This document shows, piece by piece, positions 1-10,905 of a stretch of 64,000 nt of DNA. The stretch is from NCBI RefSeq assembly GCF_001632365.1, contig NW_024468562.1, positions 101,494 through 165,493 of the forward strand, read 5' to 3'. How positions within the stretch are numbered: the first letter of the stretch is position 1; every line of letters starts with the position of its first letter. The DNA comes from Laetiporus sulphureus 93-53. Lineage: Eukaryota > Basidiomycota > Agaricomycetes > Polyporales > Laetiporaceae. The position numbers and the translations under genes were made by a program. The notes beneath the pieces are model-generated. The model was not told the DNA's origin. It made no database searches and was given only the letters and a program-made list of their open reading frames with translations.

Positions 1-2515
1 GTGGAGGAGAATGTGCGCCCTGAGAGATCATAAATACGTTGTCAGCCAAAGATAGCAATACGAAATGACGGACTTGGCACGTACAGCAAGGGAGCAGTGA
101 ACGCCGCGAACAGATGCGGGTTGACGAGATTGTTCTGCACGGGATGGCGCAGGTTCGTCGGAAACGAATTCTGGAAATCCGTGACGAGGCCGTTAAGCTC
201 GAAAAACGCGGGCGTGTTCCTGATGTCCTTTGGCTGCATGCAATCCGTCTCTCCGATCGTCGTGTGAACAGTGACGCTAGGGTCTCCGGCGTAGTATCGT
301 GCGCGAAAACGGATATTGAAGTTCTTCACTCGCGAGAGCAGCATATGCGCCTTGATATAGAGGACAAACGCATCGGTCTGTTCTGGCGGGTGGTTGAGCA
401 AGACATCGCGGTCGTGCGACCATTGGCGCTCTTTAGGCGATATTGCGATCTACAGAAGCATCAGACGATCATTCATAGAGGTTCGAAACCGGACTTACTC
501 CTTGCTCGAAGTCTTCTCCGCGAATGGGAAGCATTTGAGAGACGTCCAGGTCGTCTAGCATGAGCGCCCATCCGTGCCCGCAGCTCATCGCCCGTTCTTG
601 TGCGTATGCTGCACCAAACGTTAGCCCAGGCACGAGGGACATACGCGAGGATGACGGACATATCCAGAAGGTGTTCCGCCTCGTCTCGTCTTCCACCACG
701 GTCTTGGATGGCGGTATTATACTTGGTGGGCGTAGGTTGTCCGCTATCGTATAGACCGGCGAACAAACGTTCAATCCAATCGGCGTGCCAGAGCGCAAGG
801 CTCGGCACATCGACATGTAAGCCTGGTACAATAGTCAAGCTACAGGGTCGGTATGTCTGAGACATTCCGTACCTCTGCCCATCTGAAGTATTGATAATCA
901 TTAGTCGTGAGCAAGGGAGAAAAATAGGGCTGCTCAGCTTACTTTGCGGATGCCCAGTACCATGAGCTCAACAATACTTCGGCTAGGGTATTTTCTGTCA
1001 GTTGATTAAAAAAGCAATTCAGGGCAGCTCGATAGCACCTTGCACTACCTGGAACAGCTCTTCACCCAGCTCATATGAGGAGTCGATCGCATGCCGCGCA
1101 TATCGCGCCTGTATTTCGGCGAACGAGTCAGGCCTTTGTTCGCTCACTTTGTGCTTGCCATCAAACGGGTCATCTAGCGTTGTACATGAACTTGTTGAAC
1201 TTACGGAAGAACTGCACAAGACATACCTATAGGAAAGGGTGACGAGGTGGGATGCGGTGCGGGTGCGACGGCGGCTGTGTAGAAGCTGCCCAATGCACAC
1301 ATCGAGTGGAGCAATGCCGTCAATGGGAACTTGGGGTGAGTCGGTGGCAAAGACAAAGAAGCCATGAACGTTGGTCGGTGGAATAATCGGTTGGCGTCAG
1401 GGTTGAACGAGAAATATGCGTCAACTCTACATGGAAATTAGATAGGCAGCCGAGGTCTCGAGTGAACGGCTTACAGGTGACGCAACAGATCAGAACTGGG
1501 CAGATTTCGCGGCCACGCCAATGAAATGACCTCCAAGACAGAATTGGAAGGGAGCACGCAAGTTGATGCATGATTGGTCTGAGAAAACCCATGTGTACGG
1601 GATGCTGGTTCGGTGGCGGAGACGGAGTCACTATCGACCAGCATAGCAGCATCCGCGAGACTGTCCAACGAATTATTAGATCGAGCAGACAAGAATCCCA
1701 AAGTGAGGGCAGGATCGGCTACAGACAGGGCAGGATCGATGTTCGCGTAGCTATTCATCGACGCAGGGGAGCCACCGCCAAGCTGAACCGAAGACGCGCT
1801 CGAGCCAGCCCGGCTAATGGGAGAGTTACTTGACATTGTCAATTCCGGTGTGCGGACCGGCTTGTCTCTCTCCGCGAGGAGCGCTTCGAGCTCGTCTGAA
1901 GTCGCAAGGCCGGCGTTAGGACGACGCGATCGGGAATCACTCAGCTGATAGTCACTTATTCTGCTCTCCAGACGCTCGAAGCGGCCCTTCGGCGGCTCTC
2001 GTTGCTCGAGGACGGGAAGATCGGGGACTACGAAATACTGGTCAGCAGAAGCGCAGAGTCGCGCCGATGACGCCCACCCATGTCGTACGTGCACTCCGGC
2101 GCAGGAGGCATCTTCGCTCCTGGTGGAGCGTGCGCAACAGCGTATGCGTGCGAGCGAATGCATGTCGAACATGGCCTCTTTGCGTCACTATACAACGTAG
2201 GAAACTCCGGTTAGCCCACCATCCTCCGTACGACTCGGCCTTCGGGCGATGGCTGAATTGACCGACCATTTCTATATTCGCATATTCGAGATCAGTCAAG
2301 TATAGCACAAAGACTGTGAGTCTCACCAGCTTGCGTTTGCGACACTGGTGGCAGGCCTGGTGGCATTGTCAGCAATCTATGGCTTTGACCTGACCGTGTG
2401 ACCCGCGCGCTTCGGTGGCACCAGGACTCACTTGGTTTCTCCTGAGAACATGCGCATTCTGTGGCGACACGGTGCCATGCACGTGTGCGAAGGTGGAAGA
2501 AGCAGCCTTCGGCAT
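1..2515 (-). CDS. Zn2Cys6 fungal-specific transcription factor (3' end outside the window)
   Basis: Nuclear DNA-binding regulator with an N-terminal zinc cluster and a Fungal_trans domain. I place the ATG at 2515: exon 1 (2432-2515) ends in phase 0 and is followed by an exon encoding ACHQCRKRKL (2327-2356). A 5-nt exon (2267-2271) and the exon from 2187 then give KCD and RPCSTC, completing CX2CX6CX5CX2C; the last Cys lies in ECTYD. Other introns are 2028-2077, 1427-1474 and about 612-662. The middle-homology part shows VDAYFSFNPDANRLFHRPTF, ETRRNTFW and GWALMLDDLDVSQMLPIRG, typical of agaricomycete regulators of this class. The frame continues through an intron at 20-84 into AHILLH and runs off the left edge, so the C-terminus is missing. 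The target genes cannot be told from sequence. Family assignment is firm; exons between about 900 and 1150 are approximate. Confidence 0.88.
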
Positions 2516-3693
2516 TGTCGAAAGCGAATGTGCGTGGGCGGTCGGGGATGCTCAGCAAGGGAGAGGTCGAAGGAGGCACAGCCGCTTTGAATAGAATTCA
2601 ACCCCGAGGCATGGCCGGAACATACCCGAAGGGGATCCAGCGCCATCAGTCACGGAAGTAACGAACGTCACGCGCCCGCGAAGAAATGAAGCCCACAAAA
2701 TACAGCAAAAATCCTCATTTTTGCTACTGCGAGCGGAGGACGAAGTGATTAGGCAGATTGGCGTATTTCATCCATCCATGATGCAGTCTGTTGATACCCG
2801 GCGAGTGCCTAATTTACACTGGGGGCATTTAGCGCGTTCGGCCTGATCGGGCGCAAAAGAACAAAAGAATCATGTCAATCAGACAAGTTATTGTAAGCAT
2901 GGCTTGCGGCTTACAGGACTAGGTTGTCGCAGCTCCTGGACGGCACTAGAACGTTATCAATTAGAGCGACTTGAATATGCGTTGTCTAAACTCATTGTAG
3001 TAATCTTGCAGAATTTTCTCTCGCTCTAAATAGCGACCAAATCGTCAGATAGGCAGTGGACGCAAGGATAGTTCAGATGATGTTTATCAGCGAGCGATAT
3101 ACGTAAGCATCAAAGTGGATAATCACATTAAACCGCCATACCGCGAACCCATAGGGCATTTGACCTGCAAGTCGCAGATATGCGGAATCTTCTGCAAGTG
3201 CAAGCAAACTCGGTGCAACTTAAAACAACACTTGACGGGGAGCGTTTTGCACAAGACCTAAATATCGACCCATAGCATTGAGAATGGGAGCATGAGGAGG
3301 ATAACCTCGTTCTGAGTGTCGGGAACTGACGGTGAACAAGCCTGTTACACGAGCAGACACGGTTGCAGGGATGAATATATGCATCTGCGTGAGAGGTTGA
3401 GTTGTTCGGTCATGTAGTCGCGATTAGCTTCCGATTTTGATTGCTCACCGTATGTTGTTCGTCGAACTTGGGCGGTCGAATTCGTCGTAAAAGACAACCA
3501 TTTGACGGCCATGGCTCGGTCCATGCAGAGCCACTGCAGTGTGACAGACGCGTCAGTCACGCATCTCACGACGCGTCAGTCACAACACGCCACAGCCGCC
3601 ACCGTGACCCCACGCTTGTCCTTCATCCGCCACCACGTATCCATCCCCTGGCCGTCATTCCTCAGTTCACGACTGTCGCCTTTCCTGGACATT
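2516..3693. other. Divergent intergenic region
   Basis: This region separates the divergently transcribed Zn2Cys6 factor and DPB4, so it must hold both promoters. Short open frames in it have no recognisable protein features. The stretch 3500-3690 just upstream of the DPB4 ATG is C/A-rich and is probably its 5' leader. Confidence 0.5.
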
Positions 3694-4596
3694 ATGCCGC
3701 GCAGCAAACAAGTGTCCTCTACCGTGACCGCAGAGTCTCAGCAAGATGCTGTCTCAGAAGGAATCGAAAACTACGAGCTTCCAAGAAGTCTTGTGACGAA
3801 GCTTGCGCGTTCCGGAGTATGTGCAGGTAGCGTTTAGGTGTGATGGTCATAATGATCGACGGTGCTGTAGATGTCGGAAAACATGAAGATGCAGAAAGAA
3901 GTCGTGTTGTCACTCCAGAAGTCATCAACCGTGTTCATCAATTACCTAGGTATCGCCCTTAGCTATCGCCCACCACGATCTGTACACTGACGTTGAGCAT
4001 AGCTGCGACAGCGCATGAAGTAGCAAGCTCGAAACAGCACAAGAGCATATCAGCATCGGACGTTCTGAAGGCACTTGAGCTCCTCGAGATGGGTGATATG
4101 GTGCCGATGCTCCAGAAAGAACTACAAGGTGTGCTTCTTGCATTTCTCCGTTGCATGGCAGGAAGTGACACGGACTTCAGTGTACCGCGAGTGCCAAAAG
4201 TCAGACAAGGGTCGCAAGAGCACAAGCAGTGCTAAAGGTCGGGGCCGGGAGCAAGGCGAGTCCGCGTCCGCGTCTGCGTCGACATCAATATCGCTGAAGG
4301 TCAAGTTGAAAGGCAAGGAGAAAGAGAAGGGCCCGACGATTACCATCAGCCGATCTCAGATTAGAGGCCCCTCCGTAGCGGCGGCGGCGCAGCCTGAGGC
4401 CGAGGTCGAGCCCGGGCTTGGAAGACAAGGTGAAGGCACAGAGCAGGTCGATGAAGATGAGGAGATGGCGGAAGCTGACGATGTCGAGGAAGAGGATGAC
4501 GACCTGGAACCGGGAGAGGAAGATGAGCCGGAAGATACGATGGCTGTGGAGGAGACGCGGAAAGGGAAAGGCACAAATCGTTCTGACGATGACTGA
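3694..4596 (+). CDS. DPB4: DNA polymerase epsilon subunit D / histone-fold protein (DPB4, POLE3-like)
   Basis: Small histone-fold (CBF/NF-Y, HMF type) protein. In yeast and animals this family pairs with DPB3/POLE4 in DNA polymerase epsilon and in CHRAC/ISW2-type remodellers, so a nuclear role in replication and chromatin is expected. Four exons, 3694-3816, 3871-3949, 4003-4128 and 4181-4596, join to 247 codons plus stop. Residues about 28-110 carry the fold: ELPRSLVTKLARSG, then a helix with VVLSLQKSSTVFINYL, then AATAHEVASSKQHKSISASD and VLKALELLEM. The C-terminal half is low-complexity: a lysine-rich stretch, then a long Glu/Asp tail (about 190-230), as is usual for POLE3 orthologues. The last intron donor splits the codon after KELQ, and the next exon gives VYRECQKSDK. 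Confidence 0.92.
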
Positions 4597-6877
4597 TGTG
4601 CGTGTGCTGCTTTTGTGCCCGCTACTGAGGTCAACCGGGTATAGCTCATCCAGGTTTATAGGCCTCGCTAGTTTGCTGAGGGGCTCCTGCTTTCTACGTT
4701 ATAGGTCAGTGCTATTGCGGAGCATGCATACAAGGTCCGGGATAGACCGTTAGCTCATCTATCGTCCTCCTGGAAGCGTCCACATTTGTCTAGGTCCGTT
4801 ATGCATGCTCATCTTTCTCAAAGCGCATATGCAAGTTTTGATCAGTCTCAACCCTGATTTTCCGACGTACAAACAATTTGATCTTGCTCCTCCCTCATTC
4901 GGTCTTGCGATTGCGGGATGGCAGTATGGTAAGTCCACACCTATTTAACAAGAGGCAATCTCTGATACCCCAGGCTGCAAGCTCAAGTCTTCTATGCTGA
5001 TGAACAACGGGATGCTCGTGGACTCGAGTAACGTGATCCGTCCGATTCCGGGCAGTACTTGCTCAATGGCTCCCCTGCCACACTGTTCCTCAGAGTGCAG
5101 ACTTTCTCCATGACAGACGCGGACGGCAATGGTTCGATAGAGCACTTCTCATTCGTCGCGCAATGTTCATCTGCCAATATCGCCTGGGAATTGCTCTTCT
5201 TCGGCAAAAGACCTTGGCGAGCCATACGGTCTTTTCAAGCGCGCGAGCTGTGAGCGTTCTCAATGCTTCTCCTTTTGCTCGCGTCCTCATTCCCGCGCCG
5301 TACGGCACATGACATTTTGACTGACTGACATCTCACGGATGTATGTGACGTTGGTGGCAGGCAGCATCTTGGACCAATGGTATCCAACCCGCGGCTCGAC
5401 CTATATGGTCATAAGACTTAGTTCGCGAGCCTTTCACTCGCCTGTCTCGATCCCGAGGTCGTCGGGACATCGTCACCATCGCTCTGGCTTTTGCCGATCA
5501 TTCGGAAGCGACAGGAGCTGCCGCAATCGCCCTGCGGCAAGCGTTGCAGCCATTCCGTTCGATAGGGCATTATGACCTGAAGTGAGTACAGCGATGATTA
5601 CAGCACTGTTGAGTATAAAAGGAGAATAAGCGCTGTTGCAGAAACGAGCCAATCTATTGTCATGAGCGGAAAGTTCGAGGCAGCGGCAAATTTAAGCTAC
5701 CCGCGGTATGGAGTTTGGAAGGGACCCGCGTAGCTTCGACAGCTCGGTCCCAGTCAATCTCCATCCCTTCTGGCGCTCGCGAAGCTGTGCGCTGAGCCAA
5801 CGGCTGCACGCGTTGGAGGGCTCGTGTTTGGCGACAATAACCGCGAGCAGATTCCTCTCCCAGCAACATCTCCGCATGGCTGCTCGTGAGTAGCAGCACG
5901 TCCTTTACTGCACACTTGATCGGTCATATGTGCTTAGAGACTACACAGATGCTGGAGTTGATTATCAGATAACTTCAAAGTTCTCATAGGAGTGTGGAAT
6001 GGCTCGCACACTCCTATGGGAGCCTCAGGGTAGCGCTATTCCCTCAAGGGATATGGATCAGCACTTGCCAGCGCTCGGTTGCCCTCAGCGGGTCTTGACT
6101 GATCCTATACCGTGCGATCTCGGGGGACCTTGCACCACATGAAAAAGCGGTCCTTAAGTAAGGTCATCGTCGATCTATTTCCGACGAACGTCTGTAGCAA
6201 GCGCGAACATGCACGCATCGTGAGTTCGGAGCTATCAGATTTGCCCCTGATTGGTTGGTAGTGTGAGATCGCATCAGGCCCGCGTATACATGTTTGTGGA
6301 CGAGACAACCTTCGGCTAACCAGCTAGTCCTTCCACGGCTGTCAATGTTCCCGAACGAGGAGAATCATGCGCGGTGTTGGAAATGGTGGAAGCTTGCGGC
6401 ATTCCATGACATCTCCATGCAATGGAGTAAATCCCAGGCATGGGAGAGGGGCAGCTACTTCAACATGTTATGAACGCGGCCATGTTGAGCGCACGCTCTT
6501 CCAGACTCCTCCCCACTTTCCAAGACCAATACAGTGAGCGTTCTGTGCTCTCCCTGGTACCACACAGCTGACGATGTTTCATCGAAGTACCGCCGTTCAA
6601 CCGGCTTGGTACTAGAGACGCTAGTGCCACATTAAGAGTACTGGCTTCAACGCGAGTCCTTGTACTTAGCTTCGCTTTCGCATGACTATTGCACGCTAAC
6701 GTCGACCCTTGACTGTCTCCTCTCTATCTCCAGGAGAACATATTCCTTGTACATAGGGGCTGTGTCTGCGACTCTGAAAATCTGAGTGGCCTCAGTGTAT
6801 TCGGTATGCTCCCATCGAAAGCTCCTCGATATGGTATATTCTGAAGCAATGCAGATCATCTTCACGTTCAATATATA
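4597..6877. other. Long intergenic region, mostly without recognisable genes
   Basis: 2.3 kb between DPB4 and the F-box gene. Apart from the doubtful spliced frame at 4805-5113 I see no protein family. Open frames at 5059-5253, 5339-5575 and 5660-5899 are short, have no domain-like composition and are probably chance or remains of a decayed gene. The F-box promoter should lie in the last few hundred bases. Confidence 0.5.
4805..5113 (+). CDS. Possible small spliced protein of unknown function
   Basis: A frame from the ATG at 4805 runs to 4928, meets a clean donor (GGTAAGT), and after a 45-nt intron (4929-4973, with a CTGAT branch-like site and CCCCAG acceptor) continues in phase to a stop at 5111-5113, giving about 87 residues. 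The first exon encodes FPTYKQFDLAPPSFGLAIAG; the second ends in a short Cys-containing stretch. I recognise no family. In another frame the same DNA stays open to 5253, so this may instead be part of a decayed larger gene. The only support is the neat intron and phase match. Confidence 0.22.
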
Positions 6878-8491
6878 ATGATTATTCATCATCATCGAGT
6901 TAATGCGGTCGCTCCGTCGCCACCGCTCGCGTCCATTGGGTCCTCAAGCGATGGCGAACCCGGTCCCTTCCTTCCAGCTTCAAGCGTACTGCACCATACA
7001 CCACCAACGCTCCCGTACTCTATCGCTGACTCGCATCTCTATCGTTCTGCACGTTTAGCGTGGAATTCCCGCAGGCCGATAAACTGTATACCCATCGAGC
7101 TGCTGATACATACATTCGCCCATCACAGGGACACTGTTGGTCCTTTGTCGTGGGTATTGGTGTCTCACGTCTGCCACCATTGGCGAGAGGTGGCCATATC
7201 CACACCCCTTCTCTGGACTTCCGTGCCTGTGGACAAGGGGCCGCGCGTCTCCGATATCTGGTTGCAGCGTTCCCATGACTCTCCGATGGATATCGTCTAT
7301 CGAGGCAGAATCAAGAATGTGCAGATTTTTGCCGACACTATCCGTCCCCATATACATCGACTTCGTACCTTGCATCTCGGAACCTTATCGCAACCATTTG
7401 CGCATGCAATGATGTCGATGTTGCCGGAATCTACTTCTGTACTCGAGCATCTGCGCTTGCATGTGCTGCCGTACGTTACCACAGCAGGGTCTACTCTGGA
7501 TTTCAGCATTGATCAGTTTCCCGGATTGCGCACCCTCTCACTCAGAGAGGTATCCTTGCGTAGCAGCCTCCAGATGGTGTACGGATTGACCGAGGTGGAT
7601 TTGTCCGAAACTCTTGCTGGTCGTCCGGACTCGATGGAAGCCCTCCTCGACATCTTGCGTCGATGCTCTCACCTTGTTTCTCTTACGATCAGTGAACGTC
7701 GTAGTATCACTGGGAAGACCACGGATGCCAGACTGGGACCGGGCACCATAGTCCTACCAAAGCTGCAACGTCTCACGTTGCTCGCACATTCGTTCCTCAT
7801 TCGTACGCTGTTGGGATCCATTACCGCACCAGCCGGTTCCAGCTTGAATATCAAATGCATTGCGGGCAATGTCTCGAGTCCACCCATTTCCTCCATCGTT
7901 CCAAATGACAGCGCTCGCTTACCGATGTTGGACAACGTTCGTACTCTGTTCCTATTCATCGACTCGAATATCTTCAAAATGCAGGCATGGAATGCCGCGA
8001 TGCCCTCATCTAACATACAACTTTCGATGGAGATCGAGTGCGATCCTCCGGTCGATATGTCGTACCTATTTCCTGCCGCGCTCTGCGACCTCACGCAAAT
8101 GTTCGCGTCGTCCCCCGTGACGGGGATGCATATTTACGGAGACAGGCGCTTCATGTCGGAACGGTCATGGCGGGAATCTCTCCTGTCGCTACCCTCATTG
8201 GAGAGTCTCGAGGTGGGGTCACGCGGCGAGGTTGCATCACTCTTCGAAGCTCTGCGAAACTTTAACCCGCAAACAACAAAGAGCATCTCCCCGAAGTTGA
8301 GAAAGCTTTCGATAACTGGCGTCGATTTGGACGAAGGAACCATAGCTTCCATCATTGCTACTCTTGAAGACCGTGAATCGAAGAGAAGGCTGGATATATT
8401 GGCTCTCAGAGGTCGCAATGGGAGTAGACAGTTGGACAGCTACACTGCGCATCTACTCTCCACAAAAGTAAGGAAGTTCTTGTACCGATGA
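6878..8491 (+). CDS. F-box domain protein
   Basis: Single-exon gene of 537 residues. After a disordered N-terminus, residues about 65-115 form a typical basidiomycete F-box: INCIPIELLIHTF, then SHVCHHWREVAISTPLLWTS, in which the variable Pro/Ile and Trp positions of the SKP1-binding helix bundle are seen. The rest has leucine-rich, irregularly spaced segments (for example HIHRLRTLHLGTL, LPKLQRLTLLAHSFL, SPKLRKLSITGVDLDEGT) suggesting a degenerate leucine-rich-repeat substrate-binding half. Such proteins act as exchangeable receptors of SCF ubiquitin ligases. They form large, quickly evolving families in mushrooms, so the substrate cannot be guessed. The ATG at 6878 is the first in the open frame. 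Confidence 0.88.
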   Translation: MIIHHHRVNAVAPSPPLASIGSSSDGEPGPFLPASSVLHHTPPTLPYSIADSHLYRSARLAWNSRRPINCIPIELLIHTFAHHRDTVGPLSWVLVSHVCHHWREVAISTPLLWTSVPVDKGPRVSDIWLQRSHDSPMDIVYRGRIKNVQIFADTIRPHIHRLRTLHLGTLSQPFAHAMMSMLPESTSVLEHLRLHVLPYVTTAGSTLDFSIDQFPGLRTLSLREVSLRSSLQMVYGLTEVDLSETLAGRPDSMEALLDILRRCSHLVSLTISERRSITGKTTDARLGPGTIVLPKLQRLTLLAHSFLIRTLLGSITAPAGSSLNIKCIAGNVSSPPISSIVPNDSARLPMLDNVRTLFLFIDSNIFKMQAWNAAMPSSNIQLSMEIECDPPVDMSYLFPAALCDLTQMFASSPVTGMHIYGDRRFMSERSWRESLLSLPSLESLEVGSRGEVASLFEALRNFNPQTTKSISPKLRKLSITGVDLDEGTIASIIATLEDRESKRRLDILALRGRNGSRQLDSYTAHLLSTKVRKFLYR

Positions 8492-8845
8492 GGCTCGCGT
8501 CGCCTAGGCGCATTCGACGAGGCCGGGGATGCGCTACAGTTATAGAGATTCTGTCCGATACACTGTCCGATCGGTATCTGCTTTATATCCCAAAATGTTC
8601 AAGTCGTCCATGACTTGTTTAGTCCTCGAAAGCCCTGGCTAATGCTGCTTGGTTGCTTGCTGGAATTCTGACTGTTCTCTCATTTCAGTGGTGATTAGAG
8701 TGTGGTAACTTGATAATCTGGATACTAGTAAATAATGGAGTGGTATGAGTTATTGAACGCGACGGAAAGTATGATGTCCAACGCCAGAATGTCCAGAGTT
8801 CGTGTAGAAAGCCGTCGTAGCGAATCACTTATTGAGCACTGCAAC
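8492..8845. other. Intergenic region between convergent genes
   Basis: 354 bp between the 3' ends of the F-box gene (+) and the rhodanese gene (-). It is AT-richer than the coding flanks and probably consists of the two 3' untranslated regions. Nothing else is visible. Confidence 0.5.
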
Positions 8846-9856
8846 TCAGTATTCATCGCTAGGTTCGGAAGGTGAGACAGGAGAATTGATCACTGCTGGC
8901 AAGCCGGCCTCCTTCCATGCGGCATAACCTCCGATGATATCAGTCGCATTAAGCATTCCTATATCGTGTAATGACGCTGCAGCAAGAGAAGAGGTATCGC
9001 TGTCCTGGCAGAACAGGATGACACGCAAGTCGTAACGGTTCGCCACAGGCAGCCTTCTTGCAGATCGGGGATCGAATCGCCATTCGAGCATGTTGCGTTC
9101 GACCGTAAGGGCTCCATTGATCGTGCCTTCAGTCCTGCGTTGTGCCTCCGGACGGATATCCACAAGTACGATCGGCCACGGGCTGGCAGGATCATGCAAC
9201 TCGTTGTAGGCAGTCTTTGGTGTGATTCGTTCTAGACGTGCACGGGCATCGGACAATAGTTGGGCCGCACTCCTTGAGCCGGGAGGCGGAACAAGCGGGT
9301 CTATGAGACTACGTGCTGATTTTCGGACAATATCCCATAGTGCGGCTTCATCAAATGACGATGCTCCAATATTCCGCGCCGAGCCTATCCATAGTCCCTT
9401 TCCAGTGACAGGAGCACTAGCGATCCTCCCGACGAACTTGGCATGAAACAACATTCCTGCCCGCTGCACGAAATCGTCCGAAGAGCCGCAAAACAACACC
9501 GGGCCGGGAATGTCTGGAGTGGTTCGAGGAGCAGCGACGGCGAAAAGGAAAGTACGAGTGAGCAAGGCATGTTTGAGGGATGAGGCGATGAGCAGGAGAA
9601 AGTGCTCATTGGCGGTATAGGAGAGTGTCAGAATGACTCCGATGCGACTCCCGTCGACTGTCTCGGCTTGGCGGATTGCACGCAGAGCCATACTCTGTGC
9701 GGTTTCCTCACGAACGTCATTTAATGTGCGACGGGGGTGCATCTCTGCCCGGTCTGATTCTTCTTCTATCGCGAACGGAAGCACGCGAGAGCGTCTCTGG
9801 CCATAGCTAAGACTTGATGCTCTTGATGATGAACTTCCGGGTCGAGCAGATAGCAT
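8846..9856 (-). CDS. Rhodanese-like domain protein with a fungal N-terminal domain
   Basis: Intronless gene of 336 residues. Residues about 220-325 are a rhodanese fold: VLVDIRPEAQR near its start, then VILFCQDSDTSSLAAASL holding the catalytic-loop cysteine, then IIGGYAAWKEAGLP, the usual rhodanese end. The loop is not the classic CxxGxRS, so sulfur-transfer activity is uncertain. Residues about 70-205 form a second conserved part: VLFCGSSDDFVQRAGML, FVGRIAS, IGASSFDEAALWDIVRKSAR. It resembles the DHHA1-like domain of alanyl-tRNA editing proteins in general layout, but this is a weak impression. The first 60 residues are Ser/Arg-rich and disordered. There is no targeting peptide I would trust. 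Confidence 0.8.
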   Translation of the reverse strand: MLSARPGSSSSRASSLSYGQRRSRVLPFAIEEESDRAEMHPRRTLNDVREETAQSMALRAIRQAETVDGSRIGVILTLSYTANEHFLLLIASSLKHALLTRTFLFAVAAPRTTPDIPGPVLFCGSSDDFVQRAGMLFHAKFVGRIASAPVTGKGLWIGSARNIGASSFDEAALWDIVRKSARSLIDPLVPPPGSRSAAQLLSDARARLERITPKTAYNELHDPASPWPIVLVDIRPEAQRRTEGTINGALTVERNMLEWRFDPRSARRLPVANRYDLRVILFCQDSDTSSLAAASLHDIGMLNATDIIGGYAAWKEAGLPAVINSPVSPSEPSDEY

Positions 9857-10389
9857 GATAATCTGTGAATCGAGCTGATGCGGTCTTGAGATGGGGTTCT
9901 AACTTCGATGTCACGAGCTGCACAATGACGACCAGATATGCCTCACCTTGACGGTATTCTGAAATAGACTGCAGGAACTTACGAATAAAATGTGATCTGC
10001 AAGTATGTGCTCGATATACACTACAGCATCAATCCGACAGAGCTTCTTCCTTGCCACAGCTGTTGAAATATCTACAAACTTCCGTGAACTATGACAGAAG
10101 GACTGAGATTGATTGACGGAGAATCAATGGCACGACAAGTACGAGTGTGGAGACCTATCAACGTTGCAAAAGATGGCGAAGAGTAAGCAGGAGCAGGCCG
10201 TAGTGATCGACACGCACAATCACGAAGTCCATTTTAGACATTGCACAGCCACAGCATGTGGCCCCCACGCGGAAATGAATTTCTCGGCATAGCAGGTGAT
10301 CTCAATCAACGGCCAAACCCTCGGCCAAATCGCGAAGAGCCGCGAAGGGACAGCTTGACTCATAATAGTGACCGTAATGGAAGCCGCCG
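9857..10389. other. Intergenic region left of duplication arm 1
   Basis: Promoter side of the rhodanese gene up to the point where similarity with the 34-kb region begins. No gene, repeat or structured element is evident. Confidence 0.45.
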
Positions 10390-10769
10390 GTGACCCTACC
10401 AGTGGACCACCCCGAGTTCGAGTGGAGTGTGTCCAGGCCTGTCGTCTTCCTTGCACAAGGAGAGTACGTATGCGTGTGTGACGGAATGAATATTTCAGCA
10501 TGCAAACACGAGAAAAAAATTTGATTGTGTATTGTTTCATTTTCGAAACAGGCTGAAGCAAAAGCTTGCAACGAGGTGACCCTAAGCTGAAAATATTAAT
10601 GACACATTCATCCAGCGCAAGTACCACAGCATCAAGCCATTGTCATAAATTCAAGGGTTTGAAGTCACGATCCGTCGCGGCAAGCGATGCAAGTAACATT
10701 TACCTCGAAGGCACGCATAGGAGATGGCGATCCTCGTGAGTGATTTTCATGCGACAGCTGACGAGCCGT

Positions 10770-10905
10770 CTGCGCTCATCTTAGCCCTGTACGAACGTTG
10801 ATGAAGGTGAATGCAATCCCAGCAATCAATAAAAACTTGTCGTTCGCTGTGAATGGAAGGTTTTGATCCGGATCAATATGCTGCGAAGACATTATTGGGC
10901 TTAAT
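10770..10905 (-). pseudogene. 3' relic of a 7TM-like membrane protein gene (left arm)
   Basis: On the minus strand the DNA encodes FLLIAGIAFTFINVRTGL followed by a stop. This closely resembles LPFIAGIAFMLINVRVGLGW of the membrane-protein gene at 37892-39314. The aligned codons before it (AYQSRSN in the intact gene) read AY-stop here and then shift frame by one base. Only the last part of the gene is recognisable, so it is a truncated, broken copy. The matching relic in the other arm is at about 33690-33800. Confidence 0.65.

Noticed and set aside
5339..5899. Open frames on both strands between DPB4 and the F-box gene
   Set aside because: Short, mutually overlapping and without protein-like conservation cues; could be a decayed gene but nothing can be named.
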